Of a stretch of DNA of 64,000 bases, positions 9,211-17,535 are shown piece after piece. Origin of the DNA: Phaeobacter sp. J2-8 (GTDB lineage Bacteria > Pseudomonadota > Alphaproteobacteria > Rhodobacterales > Rhodobacteraceae); the NCBI RefSeq assembly GCF_022867865.1, contig NZ_JALIEC010000003.1, forward strand, positions 62,001 through 126,000, written 5' to 3'. Within the stretch, counting starts at the first letter, position 1; every line of letters starts with the position of its first letter. Below the pieces are notes generated by a model. That model saw only the letters and a program-made list of their open reading frames with translations, searched no databases and was not told the DNA's origin. The position numbers and the translations under genes are program-made.

Positions 9211-9392
9211 AATCAATGGACCTTTCATGTGAATGACTGCCGCAACTTCACTTGCGTGGATTTATTGGTCAAGGGGGGCATTCCTTACCTTTGTTGGGGT
9301 GTCGGCGTTTTCCCGCGCGGCCGGACGTTGCTGGACCTGTTCCACCCTTGGGGCTAGGTAAGTGTCAAACGAGATTTGGCAAGAGGTTCGAT

Positions 9393-10151
9393 ATGACGCA
9401 AGTGATGAGTGGGAAATGCGTGATGATCACCGGAGCAAGCCGGGGCATCGGTGCCGCCGCCGCACGCGAATTTGCGGGTGCCGGGGCAAAGGTGGTTTTG
9501 GTCGCGCGGAGCGAGGAAAGCGTTGCTGATCTGGCGGGGGAAATTGGCCCCGATGCCCTGGCCGTGCCTTGTGATGTCAGCCGCTACTGGGAGGTCGAGG
9601 CCGCAGTGCGCGCGGCGGTGGAAACCTTTGGCCGGTTGGATGTGCTGATCGGCAATGCCGGGGTGATCGAACCGATTTCGCTGCTGTCCGAGTCCGATCC
9701 AGAGGGCTGGAGCCACGCGATCGACATCAACCTGAAGGGGGTCTACCACGGTATGCGCGCGGCGATGCCGGTGATGATTGCGGCGGGCGGCGGCACGATC
9801 CTGACGGTGTCTTCCGGTGCGGCGCATGCCCCGATGGAGGGGTGGAGCCACTATTGCGCGTCCAAGGCCGGGGCGGCGATGTTGACCCGCAGCGCCGATA
9901 TGGAAGGCCGCGATCACGGCATTCGCGCCATTGGGCTGTCTCCGGGCACGGTGGCGACGCAGATGCAGCGCGACATCAAGACAAGCGGGATCAATGCGGT
10001 CAGCGAATTGGACTGGTCCGATCATATCCCGCCGGAATGGGTGGCCAAGGCTTTGCTCTGGATGTGTCTTCCCGAAGCAGATGCGCATCTTGGGGATGAG
10101 TTGAAGCTGCGGGACGAAGCTTGGCGGCGTCAGTTGGGGCTGATTGCGTGA
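9393..10151 (+). CDS. SDR family NAD(P)-dependent oxidoreductase
   Basis: Classical short-chain dehydrogenase, 252 residues, cytoplasmic. Cofactor motif TGASRGIG at 13-20; NAGV after the fourth strand; catalytic Ser140 or Ser141 (VSSGAA), Tyr154 and Lys158 (YCASK). The Arg residues after strand two (VLVARSEES) hint at NADP. AAGAGG precedes ATG 9393. The gene runs into an enoyl-CoA hydratase gene through a GTGA overlap, so the pair may act on the same acyl or hydroxyacyl substrate; that is inference. Confidence 0.9.
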   Translation: MTQVMSGKCVMITGASRGIGAAAAREFAGAGAKVVLVARSEESVADLAGEIGPDALAVPCDVSRYWEVEAAVRAAVETFGRLDVLIGNAGVIEPISLLSESDPEGWSHAIDINLKGVYHGMRAAMPVMIAAGGGTILTVSSGAAHAPMEGWSHYCASKAGAAMLTRSADMEGRDHGIRAIGLSPGTVATQMQRDIKTSGINAVSELDWSDHIPPEWVAKALLWMCLPEADAHLGDELKLRDEAWRRQLGLIA

Positions 10152-10762
10152 TTGAGATCACGCGCGACGGTGGTTTCTGGCTGGTGACGATCAACCGGCC
10201 CGACAAGGCCAATTCACTGACACCCGAGATGTTGGAGGATCTGGTCAAAATCGCCGAAAGCGCGGCTGAGGCGAAGGTGTTTGTCCTGACGGGCGCGGGC
10301 AAGGTGTTTTCCGCCGGGGCGGACCTTGACGCGGCCAAGGCCGGGCTGGCGGTGTCCGATGACTGGGAACGGCTGTCCGGCGCGGTTGCGGCATTGCCGG
10401 GGCTGACGATTGCAGCGTTGAACGGCACCCTGGCGGGGGGCAGTTTTGGCATGGCGCTGGCCTGTGATCTGCGGATTGCCGTGCCCGGCGCGCGGTTCTT
10501 TTACCCGGTGATGAAACTGGGCTATCTGCCACAACCGTCGGATCCGGGCCGTTTGGCGGCATTGGTCGGGCCGTCGCGGGCCAAGCTGATCCTGATGGGC
10601 GGGGCCAGGGTTTCGTCTGATGAGGCACTGGCCATCGGGCTGGTGGATCGTATCGTCGCGCCCGAGAGTTTGATGGATAAGGTGCGGAGCCTGGCCGCCG
10701 ATACCCTGGCAGCCAAACCCGAAATTGCCAAAGGCATAAAACGGATCTGTGCCGGGGTGTAA
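10148..10762 (+). CDS. Short enoyl-CoA hydratase/isomerase family protein
   Basis: Crotonase-fold protein. Seen: VTINRPDKANSLT, GAGKVFSAGADL (oxyanion/CoA region, about residue 48-59) and NGTLAGGSFGMALACDLRIA near 89-108. At 204 residues it is shorter than the usual 255-265 because the C-terminal helical trimerisation region is reduced. I place the start at GTG 10148, which overlaps the SDR stop as GTGA; an earlier TTG frame start has no conserved sequence. The usual catalytic Glu pair is not obvious, so hydratase activity is uncertain. Confidence 0.85.
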   Translation: MIEITRDGGFWLVTINRPDKANSLTPEMLEDLVKIAESAAEAKVFVLTGAGKVFSAGADLDAAKAGLAVSDDWERLSGAVAALPGLTIAALNGTLAGGSFGMALACDLRIAVPGARFFYPVMKLGYLPQPSDPGRLAALVGPSRAKLILMGGARVSSDEALAIGLVDRIVAPESLMDKVRSLAADTLAAKPEIAKGIKRICAGV

Positions 10763-10806
10763 CAGGTTGTGGCCGACGCCATGATACCGGGGGCGGGATC
10801 GTCCCC

Positions 10807-10868
10807 CAAGTCGCAGGATCAATTGGGGTCAGCCCCCAAGCGGAAGATTCAATTGGGGGCCAGCCCCC
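10807..10868. repeat. Two tandem 30/31-bp units
   Basis: Two adjacent units, 10808-10837 and 10838-10868, share the frame AAG-N9-CAATTGGGG-CAGCCCCC. The CAATTGGGG and CAGCCCCC blocks can also fold into GGGG/CCCC stems. They adjoin copy A1 of the dispersed CCCGGG element. Confidence 0.7.
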
Positions 10869-10900
10869 AAGCCCCCGGGATATTTACCCCAAGAAGAAAG
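10854..10900 (-). repeat. Dispersed repeat A, copy 1 (reverse orientation)
   Basis: On the minus strand this reads CTTTCTTCTTGGGG, then AAATATCCCGGGGGC and a GGGGGCTGGCCCCC palindrome. It matches the order of the elements at 14851, 43359 and 53793. It lies between the enoyl-CoA hydratase and mscS genes. Confidence 0.7.
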
Positions 10901-11044
10901 TCGGATCGGGACCTGATCGGGTGCGGTTTGCCGTTACCGCCGCGCTGCGCGCATTTGCAGGGCTGGATCACTTGCTTCCGTGAACGGGGCGGGGCATCAC
11001 AGAGCAATATCTGTGGCTGGGGCCTAGGGACGTGGAGTTGGTGA

Positions 11045-12436
11045 ATGGAATTTGATCTCGCAAATCAGCCGGAGATAGTACAGCAGGCTGCGGGCTATGC
11101 GCTTCAGGGGTGGGATCTGGCGATGTCCTGGCTGTTGAGCCCAGAGGCCTGGTCGCAATTTGCCTTGCTTTTGGTGGCCTGGTTTGCGGCCCGCTATGCC
11201 AACAAGAAGTTGCAGCCGCTGTTGCAGCGCTGGTTGACGCCACCCGAAGGTCATTTGGGCTTTTTGACCAAGGCGCGGCTTTTTGTTCTGCAATTCCTGC
11301 CGCTTTTGCTGCCGCTTCTGGCCTATGGGTTCACCGGGATCGGCGAAAGCGTGGTGCGGTCGATCTTTGACAGCGGTGCGGTCATCGCCTTTGGCAAGCG
11401 TCTGTTCCTGTTCCTGGCGGTGCGCATTCTGGTGCGTGACATCATTGCGGATCCGCTGTTCAAGATGCTGGGCAAATATGTATTGTTGCCGGTTGCCGGG
11501 CTTTATGTGCTGGGTCTGCTGGATCTGGTGCAGGCCAAGCTGGCGGATACCGTCGTGCCCCTGGGCAATCTGTCGTTTTCGGTGTTGTCGCTGGTGCAAT
11601 TTGTCATCGTGGGCGGCATCATTTTCTGGTTTGGCCGCTGGTCCAAAGATCAATCGGCGGCTCTGATCCACAAACAAGAGGACATGCGCCCCGCCACCCG
11701 GCAGCTGGCTGAAAAGGCCGCGGAAATCGCAATTTTCGGCGTCGCGTTCCTTGTCTTTATGAATATCATGGGCATTCCGCTGACCTCGCTCGCGGTGCTA
11801 ACGGGGGCGCTGGGTGTCGGGATCGGGTTTGGTCTGCAAAAGATTGCGTCGAATTTCATATCTGGCGTGATCCTTCTGCTCGAAGGGCAGGCGACCGTGG
11901 GCGATTACGTCGAACTGGACGGTGGTGAGGCTGGCACCATCATCAAGATGACCGCCCGCGCCGCCATTCTGGAAAGCTTTGATGGCCGCTGGATTGTTGT
12001 TCCGAACGAAGATTTCATTGTCACCCGCGTGGTGAATTATTCCGATCAGGGCAGCGCAAACCGCTATGAGGCGCCGTTTTCCGTCAGCTATGATACCGAT
12101 ATCAATCTGGTGCCCGATATTATTGAAAAGGCCGTATCGACCCACCCCCGCGTGCTGGATGAGCCCTATCCGGCGGATTGCGAATTGCGTGGGTTTGGCG
12201 ACAGTGGCATTGATTTTGCAGTGGAATTCTGGGTCAACGGGCTGGACGACGGGCCGAACAAATTCACCAGCGATGTGCTGTTCCTGATTTGGAACGCGTT
12301 GAAGGACAACGGAATTGAAATCCCCTATCCGCATCGTGTGATCGAGGTGAAGGGGGATTTGGGCGCCCTCGCGCCAGCCGCCAAGCCCGAACGCGCCAGG
12401 CCCAAGAAGCCCAAGGCTGTGACCCGAAAGGTATGA
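11045..12436 (+). CDS. Mechanosensitive ion channel, MscS family
   Basis: Inner-membrane MscS-type channel, 463 residues. Several hydrophobic helices precede the pore: about 38-50, 78-97, 112-130, 140-165, 175-200, 228-250. The TM3-like pore helix and beta domain follow as GALGVGIGFGLQKIASNFISG, then LLLEGQATVGDYVEL, the family's hallmark. The cytoplasmic C-terminus ends in a Lys/Pro/Ala tail (PERARPKKPKAVTRK). It releases osmolytes on hypo-osmotic shock. Start ATG 11045 has GGAG at 11034. The last bases ATGA overlap the next gene. Confidence 0.92.
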   Translation: MEFDLANQPEIVQQAAGYALQGWDLAMSWLLSPEAWSQFALLLVAWFAARYANKKLQPLLQRWLTPPEGHLGFLTKARLFVLQFLPLLLPLLAYGFTGIGESVVRSIFDSGAVIAFGKRLFLFLAVRILVRDIIADPLFKMLGKYVLLPVAGLYVLGLLDLVQAKLADTVVPLGNLSFSVLSLVQFVIVGGIIFWFGRWSKDQSAALIHKQEDMRPATRQLAEKAAEIAIFGVAFLVFMNIMGIPLTSLAVLTGALGVGIGFGLQKIASNFISGVILLLEGQATVGDYVELDGGEAGTIIKMTARAAILESFDGRWIVVPNEDFIVTRVVNYSDQGSANRYEAPFSVSYDTDINLVPDIIEKAVSTHPRVLDEPYPADCELRGFGDSGIDFAVEFWVNGLDDGPNKFTSDVLFLIWNALKDNGIEIPYPHRVIEVKGDLGALAPAAKPERARPKKPKAVTRKV

Positions 12437-13635
12437 GAGTTCCGGCGCTGGTGATTGGCGGCGGCCCCGCCGGATTGATGGCAGCAGAGATGCTGGCCGA
12501 GGCGGGGATTGGCGTTTTATTGGCAGAGGCCAAGCCGTCACTGGGGCGCAAATTCCTGATGGCGGGCAAGTCCGGGTTGAATCTGACCCGTGATCAGCCG
12601 TTTGCGGCGTTTCTTGCGGCCTATGGCACAGGGGCCGCGGCGCTGCGCCCGATGCTGGATGAATTTGGCCCGTCTGATGTGATGGCCTGGGCCAAAGGTC
12701 TGGATCAGACGCTGTTCACCGGGCCAACCGGTCGGGTGTTTCCGCAGGTCATGAAAGCCTCGCCTCTGCTGCGCAACTGGTTGGCGCGCCTCCAGGACAT
12801 GGGGGTGGACCGCCGCACGCGTTGGCATTGGCTGGGCTGGGACGGCGCGGTGGCGCTGTTCGAAACACCCGAAGGGCGGGTCGAGGTTACGGCGGATGTC
12901 ACCGTTCTTGCGCTGGGCGGGGCGAGTTGGGCGCGGCTGGGATCGGATGGTGCCTGGGCCGGGATATTACAGGCCGAGGGGGTGAGCGTCGCGCCGTTCA
13001 AACCTGCCAACATGGGGTTGAGCGTGGATTGGTCGCCGCATATGGCCACCCGGTTCGGCATGCCGGTCAAGGGCGTGGCCTGGCATGCCGGCGCGTGTGT
13101 CAGCCGGGGCGAAGCGGTGATTTCCCAACGCGGGTTGGAGGGCGGCGGGATTTATGCCGTTGCCGCCGCAGTGCGCGATGGCGCGCGCCTGACGGTCGAT
13201 CTGGCGCCGGATGTGGCGCAGGATGTGCTGGCCGATCGGTTGGCCAGACCGCGCGGCAAAATGTCAGCCGCCAATTTCCGTCGCAAGGCCGCGCGCCTCG
13301 ATGGCGTTCAACAGGCGCTGCTGATGGAATTTGCCCGCCCCTTGCCCGCTGATCCGGTGGCTTTGGCCAGGCTTCTCAAATCCTTGCCGGTCATTCACGC
13401 CGGGCCGCGCCCGATGGACGAGGCGATCTCGACCGGCGGCGGCGTGACCTTTGACGCTTTGTCACCGGCGTTGGAATTGCGCGCAAGGCCGGGGGTGTTT
13501 GTGGCCGGCGAAATGCTGGACTGGGAGGCCCCGACAGGCGGCTATCTCTTGACCGCCTGTTTGGCGAGTGGCCGCTGGGCCGGACAGGCCGCAGCACGGC
13601 ACGCGGCGGCTTGCCACGGGTCCACCACCATGTAA
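12433..13635 (+). CDS. BaiN/HI0933-family NAD(P)/FAD-dependent flavoprotein
   Basis: FAD-binding oxidoreductase of 400 residues (TIGR03862 / HI0933-like). N-terminal dinucleotide fold VIGGGPAGLMAAEMLAEAG at 6-24, then KFLMAGKSGLNLT with the family's GKSG(G/R)LN motif, VLALGGASWARLGSDG in the middle and a C-terminal FAD segment STGGGVTFDAL ... GVFVAGEMLDWEAPTGGYLL. Soluble. The substrate is unknown. The start overlaps the MscS stop by four bases, so the two are probably co-translated. Confidence 0.88.
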   Translation: MRVPALVIGGGPAGLMAAEMLAEAGIGVLLAEAKPSLGRKFLMAGKSGLNLTRDQPFAAFLAAYGTGAAALRPMLDEFGPSDVMAWAKGLDQTLFTGPTGRVFPQVMKASPLLRNWLARLQDMGVDRRTRWHWLGWDGAVALFETPEGRVEVTADVTVLALGGASWARLGSDGAWAGILQAEGVSVAPFKPANMGLSVDWSPHMATRFGMPVKGVAWHAGACVSRGEAVISQRGLEGGGIYAVAAAVRDGARLTVDLAPDVAQDVLADRLARPRGKMSAANFRRKAARLDGVQQALLMEFARPLPADPVALARLLKSLPVIHAGPRPMDEAISTGGGVTFDALSPALELRARPGVFVAGEMLDWEAPTGGYLLTACLASGRWAGQAAARHAAACHGSTTM

Positions 13636-13662
13636 TGCATCACCGGAATTGGGGGATGTGTC

Positions 13663-14838
13663 ATGAATACCGGTTTGATCCTGTTGACGCTGAGTTATGT
13701 CTTCAGCCAGTTTTTTCGGTCGTTTCTGGCGGTGATGGCCGATGTGCTGGAACGTGATATCGGGGCGCGGCCGGATGATCTCGCGACGGCGTCGGGCATC
13801 TGGTTTTTGGTCTTTGCGGCGATGCAGATCCCGGTCGGGGCCGCTCTGGACCGGTTTGGTCCCCGGCGGACATCGGCGGTCCTGTTTCTGATCGGCGGGG
13901 CTGGTGGGGCGGCGGCCTTTGCGCTGGCCCAAACGCCGCTGCATGTGATGTTGTCCATGGGATTGATCGGCATGGGGTGCTCCCCGGTGTTGATGGCGTC
14001 TTACTACATCTTTGCGCGCAATTACCGCCCAGAGATCTTTGCGTCGCTTGCGGCCCTGGTCTTGGGGGTGGGCACCCTGGGCAATCTGGCGGGCACCGTG
14101 CCGCTGACGCTGCTGGTCGAAGCCATCGGTTGGCGGGAAACCCTCTGGGCGCTTGCGGCCCTGGCCGGGGCCATTGCGGTGGGATTGCATTTCACAGTCC
14201 AGGACCCACCCCGGGTGGAAACCACCAGGAAAGGGTCGGTGCTGGATCTGCTGCGCATCCCGGCCCTTTGGCTGATCTTTCCGATGATGTTCGTCAATTA
14301 TGCCGCCGCCGGGGGGCTGCGCGCCCTGTGGATCGGCCCGTATTTGCGGGATGTTCATGGTTTGACGGCGGGGGCGATTGGCATTGCCACGCTGATCATG
14401 GGGGTTGCGATGATTGCCGGCACGTTTGCCTATGGTCCGTTGGACCGCTGGCTGGGCAGCCGGAAATGGGTGGTGCTCGCGGGCAGCGCCCTCGGGCTGT
14501 GCGGGACCGTGACGCTTTGGCTTTGGCCACAGCCGACGATGGTACTGTCGGTGGCCTTGTTCTGTGTCGTTGGCTTCTTCGGCATGGCCTTTCCGATGAT
14601 CCTCGCCCATGGGCGCAGCTACGTGCCGCCGCATCTGGCCGGGCGGGGGGTGAGCTTGCTGAACCTGTTTGGCATTGCCGGGGTGGGCCTGTCTCAGGTG
14701 GTGACGGGCCGGGTGCAGGAGATCGCAACTCAAACCGGCACAATCGCCGAAAGCTATGCCCCGGTCTTTGCGGTCTTTGCCGCGCTGACGCTGGCGGGAA
14801 TGCTGCCCTATCTCTTCAGCCGCGATCGCCTGGATTGA
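13663..14838 (+). CDS. MFS transporter
   Basis: Major facilitator superfamily permease, 391 residues with about twelve hydrophobic segments. The first helix ILLTLSYVFSQFFRSFLAVM is followed by the loop 2-3 region AALDRFGPRR, the MFS motif A equivalent (G-x-x-x-D-R-x-G-x-R). The second half repeats it weakly as GPLDRWLGSRK. No drug or sugar signature is evident, so the substrate is unknown. It lies 27 bases after the flavoprotein gene and may share its transcript. Confidence 0.9.
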   Translation: MNTGLILLTLSYVFSQFFRSFLAVMADVLERDIGARPDDLATASGIWFLVFAAMQIPVGAALDRFGPRRTSAVLFLIGGAGGAAAFALAQTPLHVMLSMGLIGMGCSPVLMASYYIFARNYRPEIFASLAALVLGVGTLGNLAGTVPLTLLVEAIGWRETLWALAALAGAIAVGLHFTVQDPPRVETTRKGSVLDLLRIPALWLIFPMMFVNYAAAGGLRALWIGPYLRDVHGLTAGAIGIATLIMGVAMIAGTFAYGPLDRWLGSRKWVVLAGSALGLCGTVTLWLWPQPTMVLSVALFCVVGFFGMAFPMILAHGRSYVPPHLAGRGVSLLNLFGIAGVGLSQVVTGRVQEIATQTGTIAESYAPVFAVFAALTLAGMLPYLFSRDRLD

Positions 14839-14850
14839 TCCCGTCCAATC

Positions 14851-14906
14851 CTTCTTCTGTTAAAAAAATATCCCGGGGGAGGCCAAAGGCCGGGGGCAGA
14901 GCCCCC
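14851..14906 (+). repeat. Dispersed repeat A, copy 2
   Basis: Order: CTTCTTCTGTT, A-run, ATATCCCGGGGGAGG, CCAAAGGCC, GGGGGCAGAGCCCCC. The last block is a 5-bp hairpin GGGGC-AGA-GCCCC. It is nearly identical to the copy at 53793 and lies between the MFS and caspase-fusion genes. Confidence 0.8.
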
Positions 14907-15002
14907 ATTTGCCACCCCGCGCCCCAATCTTCGGGCTTTGATCAGGCTGCCCTGCCGGGTTAGGGTTCCCCCATCTCGGCGGATTGAAAAACGGGGCGCG
15001 GC

Positions 15003-17084
15003 ATGCGGTTTTGGATATTTGTGTTCGGATTATTGGCATTTGCAATGCCGGTACAGGCGGCAAAGTTGGCCTTTGTGCTGGGCAACGAAAATTATGGCCA
15101 GCTCAGCGATCTTCGCAATGCGCATGAAGATGCCCGCGCCTATAGCGAGGCTTTTGGCGATCTGGGCTATGCCGTTTCCTATCACCAGGATCTTGACCTT
15201 GGCGATACGATTGATGCGCTCGACAGCTTTCTCAACCGGATCTCCCTCGGGGATGAGGTTGTCATCGTCTATTCCGGCCATGGCTGGAGCGACGGGGCCA
15301 CCAATTACCTGATCCCGACAGACGCGCCGCGCCAGGGCAGTGACCGGGTGTTGGAACGTCGGTCCATCGCATTGAAAAATGGCTTGAACGGCATTCTGGA
15401 CGAGGTCGAGGCCGCCGGCGCTTCGCTGACGGTGGCGATTATTGACGCCTGTCGCAACAATCCGTTTGAACCGCCGGCCGGGCGCAAGAGTATCGGCATG
15501 ACCCGTGGTCTGGCCCCGGTCAAGGCGGCCACCGGCACCTTTGTGATCTTTTCCGCCGGGGAGGGGCAAGAGGCGCTGGACCGTTTGCCCAGCGATCCGC
15601 CGGGCGCGCAGATGTCGGTGTTCACTCGCACGTTCCTGCCGCAACTGAAACGCGGTATTTTCCTTGAAGACGCCATTGCCAAGGCCCAGGTGGAAACCGC
15701 CCGGCTGGCGCTGGATTTCGATGGCCACCTGCAACATCCCGCTTATTACGACCAGACTTTGGGATATACCTGCCTGACCGAGGATTGCGGCACAGTCACT
15801 GCGGCGGTGGTGCAACCAGAGCCCGATTCACTTTGTGATTTGCTCTACGCCGAGGCCAAAGGCGCCCCAAGTTGTTTTGCCTTTGACGGTTATTTGCAAA
15901 GCTGCGGCACACATCCCTTTCGCGGCAATGCCGAGGCTTATCTGAAACGCAATTGCCAAGTTCAGGTTGCCGCCGTCGCCCCGCCCAAAGTGCAGCCAGA
16001 GCCGCAGCCAAAGGCCGTGGTCACACCACCGACGTCCGACGTCACGATGTCGAAATCGCTGAACCTGGTCAGCTGGGGGGGCGCCTATCAACGGTCTCAG
16101 CAAAGAGCATACACCACCCCTTATGCTGATAAAAATGCCGGTCTTTCGATCACTTGGCACGAAAATTCGTTTGAGGCCGTGTCACTGTTGTCAAAGGCCA
16201 GGGCCGCAGGAAATGACCTTGGGTGGGATTTGGTGGATGTGGTGGCCACCGATGCCATTCGGCTGTGCGACAAGGGATTGGTGATGGACATCAACCCGGA
16301 TGCATTCCTCGCGCCCGCCCCGGATGGCAATTCTGCCTCCAGCGATTTTGGGCCCTTCCTGGTTTCGGACTGTGCGATTCCACAGATCGTCTATTCCTCT
16401 GTTGTGGCCTATCGCACCGATCTGGTGGGCAACCGGCCCCCGCGTGACATCTGTGCGTTGTTTGATCTGGACGGCTATCCCGGCAAACGCGCGTTGGAGA
16501 AGCGTCCGAACAACAATCTGGAATGGGCGCTGCTGTGTGATGGCGTGCCACATAGCGACATTTATGATGTGCTGGCCACCAATGCCGGACAGCGGCGGGC
16601 GCTGGCGAAACTCGACACGATCAAGGATCATGTGATCTGGTGGCAGGCCGGGGCCGAGACGCCGCAGCTTTTGGCCGATGGCGAGGTGGTCATGGGGTCC
16701 AGCTGGAATGGGCGGTTCTTTTCGCTGATCGAAGAGCAAAAGCAACCGGTTGCCATGTTGTGGGATGCCCAGGTGTTGGATTTGGATGTCTGGGTCATTC
16801 CAACCGGTTTGTCCGCGGAACGTCTGGCGCGGGTGCGCGATTTCCTGTGGTTTGCCACGGATACCCAACGTTTGGCGGATCAGGCAAAATACATTCCCTA
16901 TGGCCCCGCGCGTGCGTCTTCGGCCGAATTCGTGGGCTTTCATGCCGATCTGGGGGTCGACATGGCCGCCCATATCCCCACTGCCCCGGCGAATATGCGC
17001 AATGCCTTTGTCTACAATTACGACTTCTGGGCGCGGCATTCTCTGGATCTGAATGATCGGTTTGCGGCCTGGCTGGCCGAATGA
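15003..17084 (+). CDS. Secreted caspase-like protease fused to a polyamine-type substrate-binding domain
   Basis: One 693-residue frame joins two domains not usually found together. Residues 1-20 are a signal peptide (MRFWIFVFGLLAFAMPVQAA). Residues 21 to about 250 are a peptidase C14 (caspase/orthocaspase) domain: LAFVLGNENY, RNAHEDARAYSEAF, catalytic His93 in VIVYSGHG and Cys150 in IIDACRNNPF. A Cys-rich segment (about 275-321) is followed by a Pro-rich linker (about 322-350). Residues 353-693 resemble PotD/PotF periplasmic binding proteins: LNLVSWGGAY, LVDVVATDAIRLCDKGLV, VVMGSSWNGRFF, KYIPYGPAR. Predicted location is periplasm. No ABC permease or ATPase is adjacent. Ligand-controlled proteolysis is an inference; substrate and ligand are unknown. 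Confidence 0.85.
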   Translation: MRFWIFVFGLLAFAMPVQAAKLAFVLGNENYGQLSDLRNAHEDARAYSEAFGDLGYAVSYHQDLDLGDTIDALDSFLNRISLGDEVVIVYSGHGWSDGATNYLIPTDAPRQGSDRVLERRSIALKNGLNGILDEVEAAGASLTVAIIDACRNNPFEPPAGRKSIGMTRGLAPVKAATGTFVIFSAGEGQEALDRLPSDPPGAQMSVFTRTFLPQLKRGIFLEDAIAKAQVETARLALDFDGHLQHPAYYDQTLGYTCLTEDCGTVTAAVVQPEPDSLCDLLYAEAKGAPSCFAFDGYLQSCGTHPFRGNAEAYLKRNCQVQVAAVAPPKVQPEPQPKAVVTPPTSDVTMSKSLNLVSWGGAYQRSQQRAYTTPYADKNAGLSITWHENSFEAVSLLSKARAAGNDLGWDLVDVVATDAIRLCDKGLVMDINPDAFLAPAPDGNSASSDFGPFLVSDCAIPQIVYSSVVAYRTDLVGNRPPRDICALFDLDGYPGKRALEKRPNNNLEWALLCDGVPHSDIYDVLATNAGQRRALAKLDTIKDHVIWWQAGAETPQLLADGEVVMGSSWNGRFFSLIEEQKQPVAMLWDAQVLDLDVWVIPTGLSAERLARVRDFLWFATDTQRLADQAKYIPYGPARASSAEFVGFHADLGVDMAAHIPTAPANMRNAFVYNYDFWARHSLDLNDRFAAWLAE

Positions 17085-17113
17085 CAGGCCCGCACAACCA
17101 AAGGAACTGACCA

Positions 17114-17404
17114 ATGCCCAAAGGCTATATCATTGCACATATCACGGTGCATGACCCGGAAACCTACAAGGAGTATATCCGCCGGGACACCCCCATATTG
17201 GCGGCCTCTGGCGGGCGTTTCATCGTGCGCGGCGGTCAGTCCAAGGTGGTCGAAGGCGACAGCCAGGAACGCCATGTGGTGTTGGAATTCCCAAGCTATG
17301 CCGCCGCGCTGGCGGCCTGGGATGACCCGGAATATCAGGCGGTCGCAGAGATCCGCCGCGCTTCTGCCGAGGGGAGTTTCGTGATTGTCGAAGGGGCGGA
17401 ATAA
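17114..17404 (+). CDS. DUF1330 domain-containing protein
   Basis: Small DUF1330 protein, 96 residues, of the ferredoxin-like dimeric alpha/beta barrel superfamily. The family pattern is complete: MPKGYIIAHITVHDPETYKEY, GGRFIVRGGQ, RHVVLEFPSYAAALAAW and the EYQ...R block. Cytoplasmic, function unknown. AAAGGA lies ten bases before ATG 17114. It starts 29 bases after the caspase-fusion gene on the same strand and might be co-transcribed, though nothing links the two functionally. Confidence 0.9.
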   Translation: MPKGYIIAHITVHDPETYKEYIRRDTPILAASGGRFIVRGGQSKVVEGDSQERHVVLEFPSYAAALAAWDDPEYQAVAEIRRASAEGSFVIVEGAE

Positions 17405-17535
17405 CAGGGGTCTGCAAACAGGCTGACCAAAGGAAACCGCCGGTTTCGGGTCCGTTTTGCGGCCAATGGCTTGTATCCTGAAGGGGCCGGGGGCATTGTC
17501 GCGCCCGATCCATTCCCCAGCCGGAGCCGCTGCGC

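Noticed and set aside
17433-17447. Palindrome GAAACCGCCGGTTTC upstream of xthA
   Set aside because: Single 15-bp palindrome with one central base and no supporting second site; could be chance.
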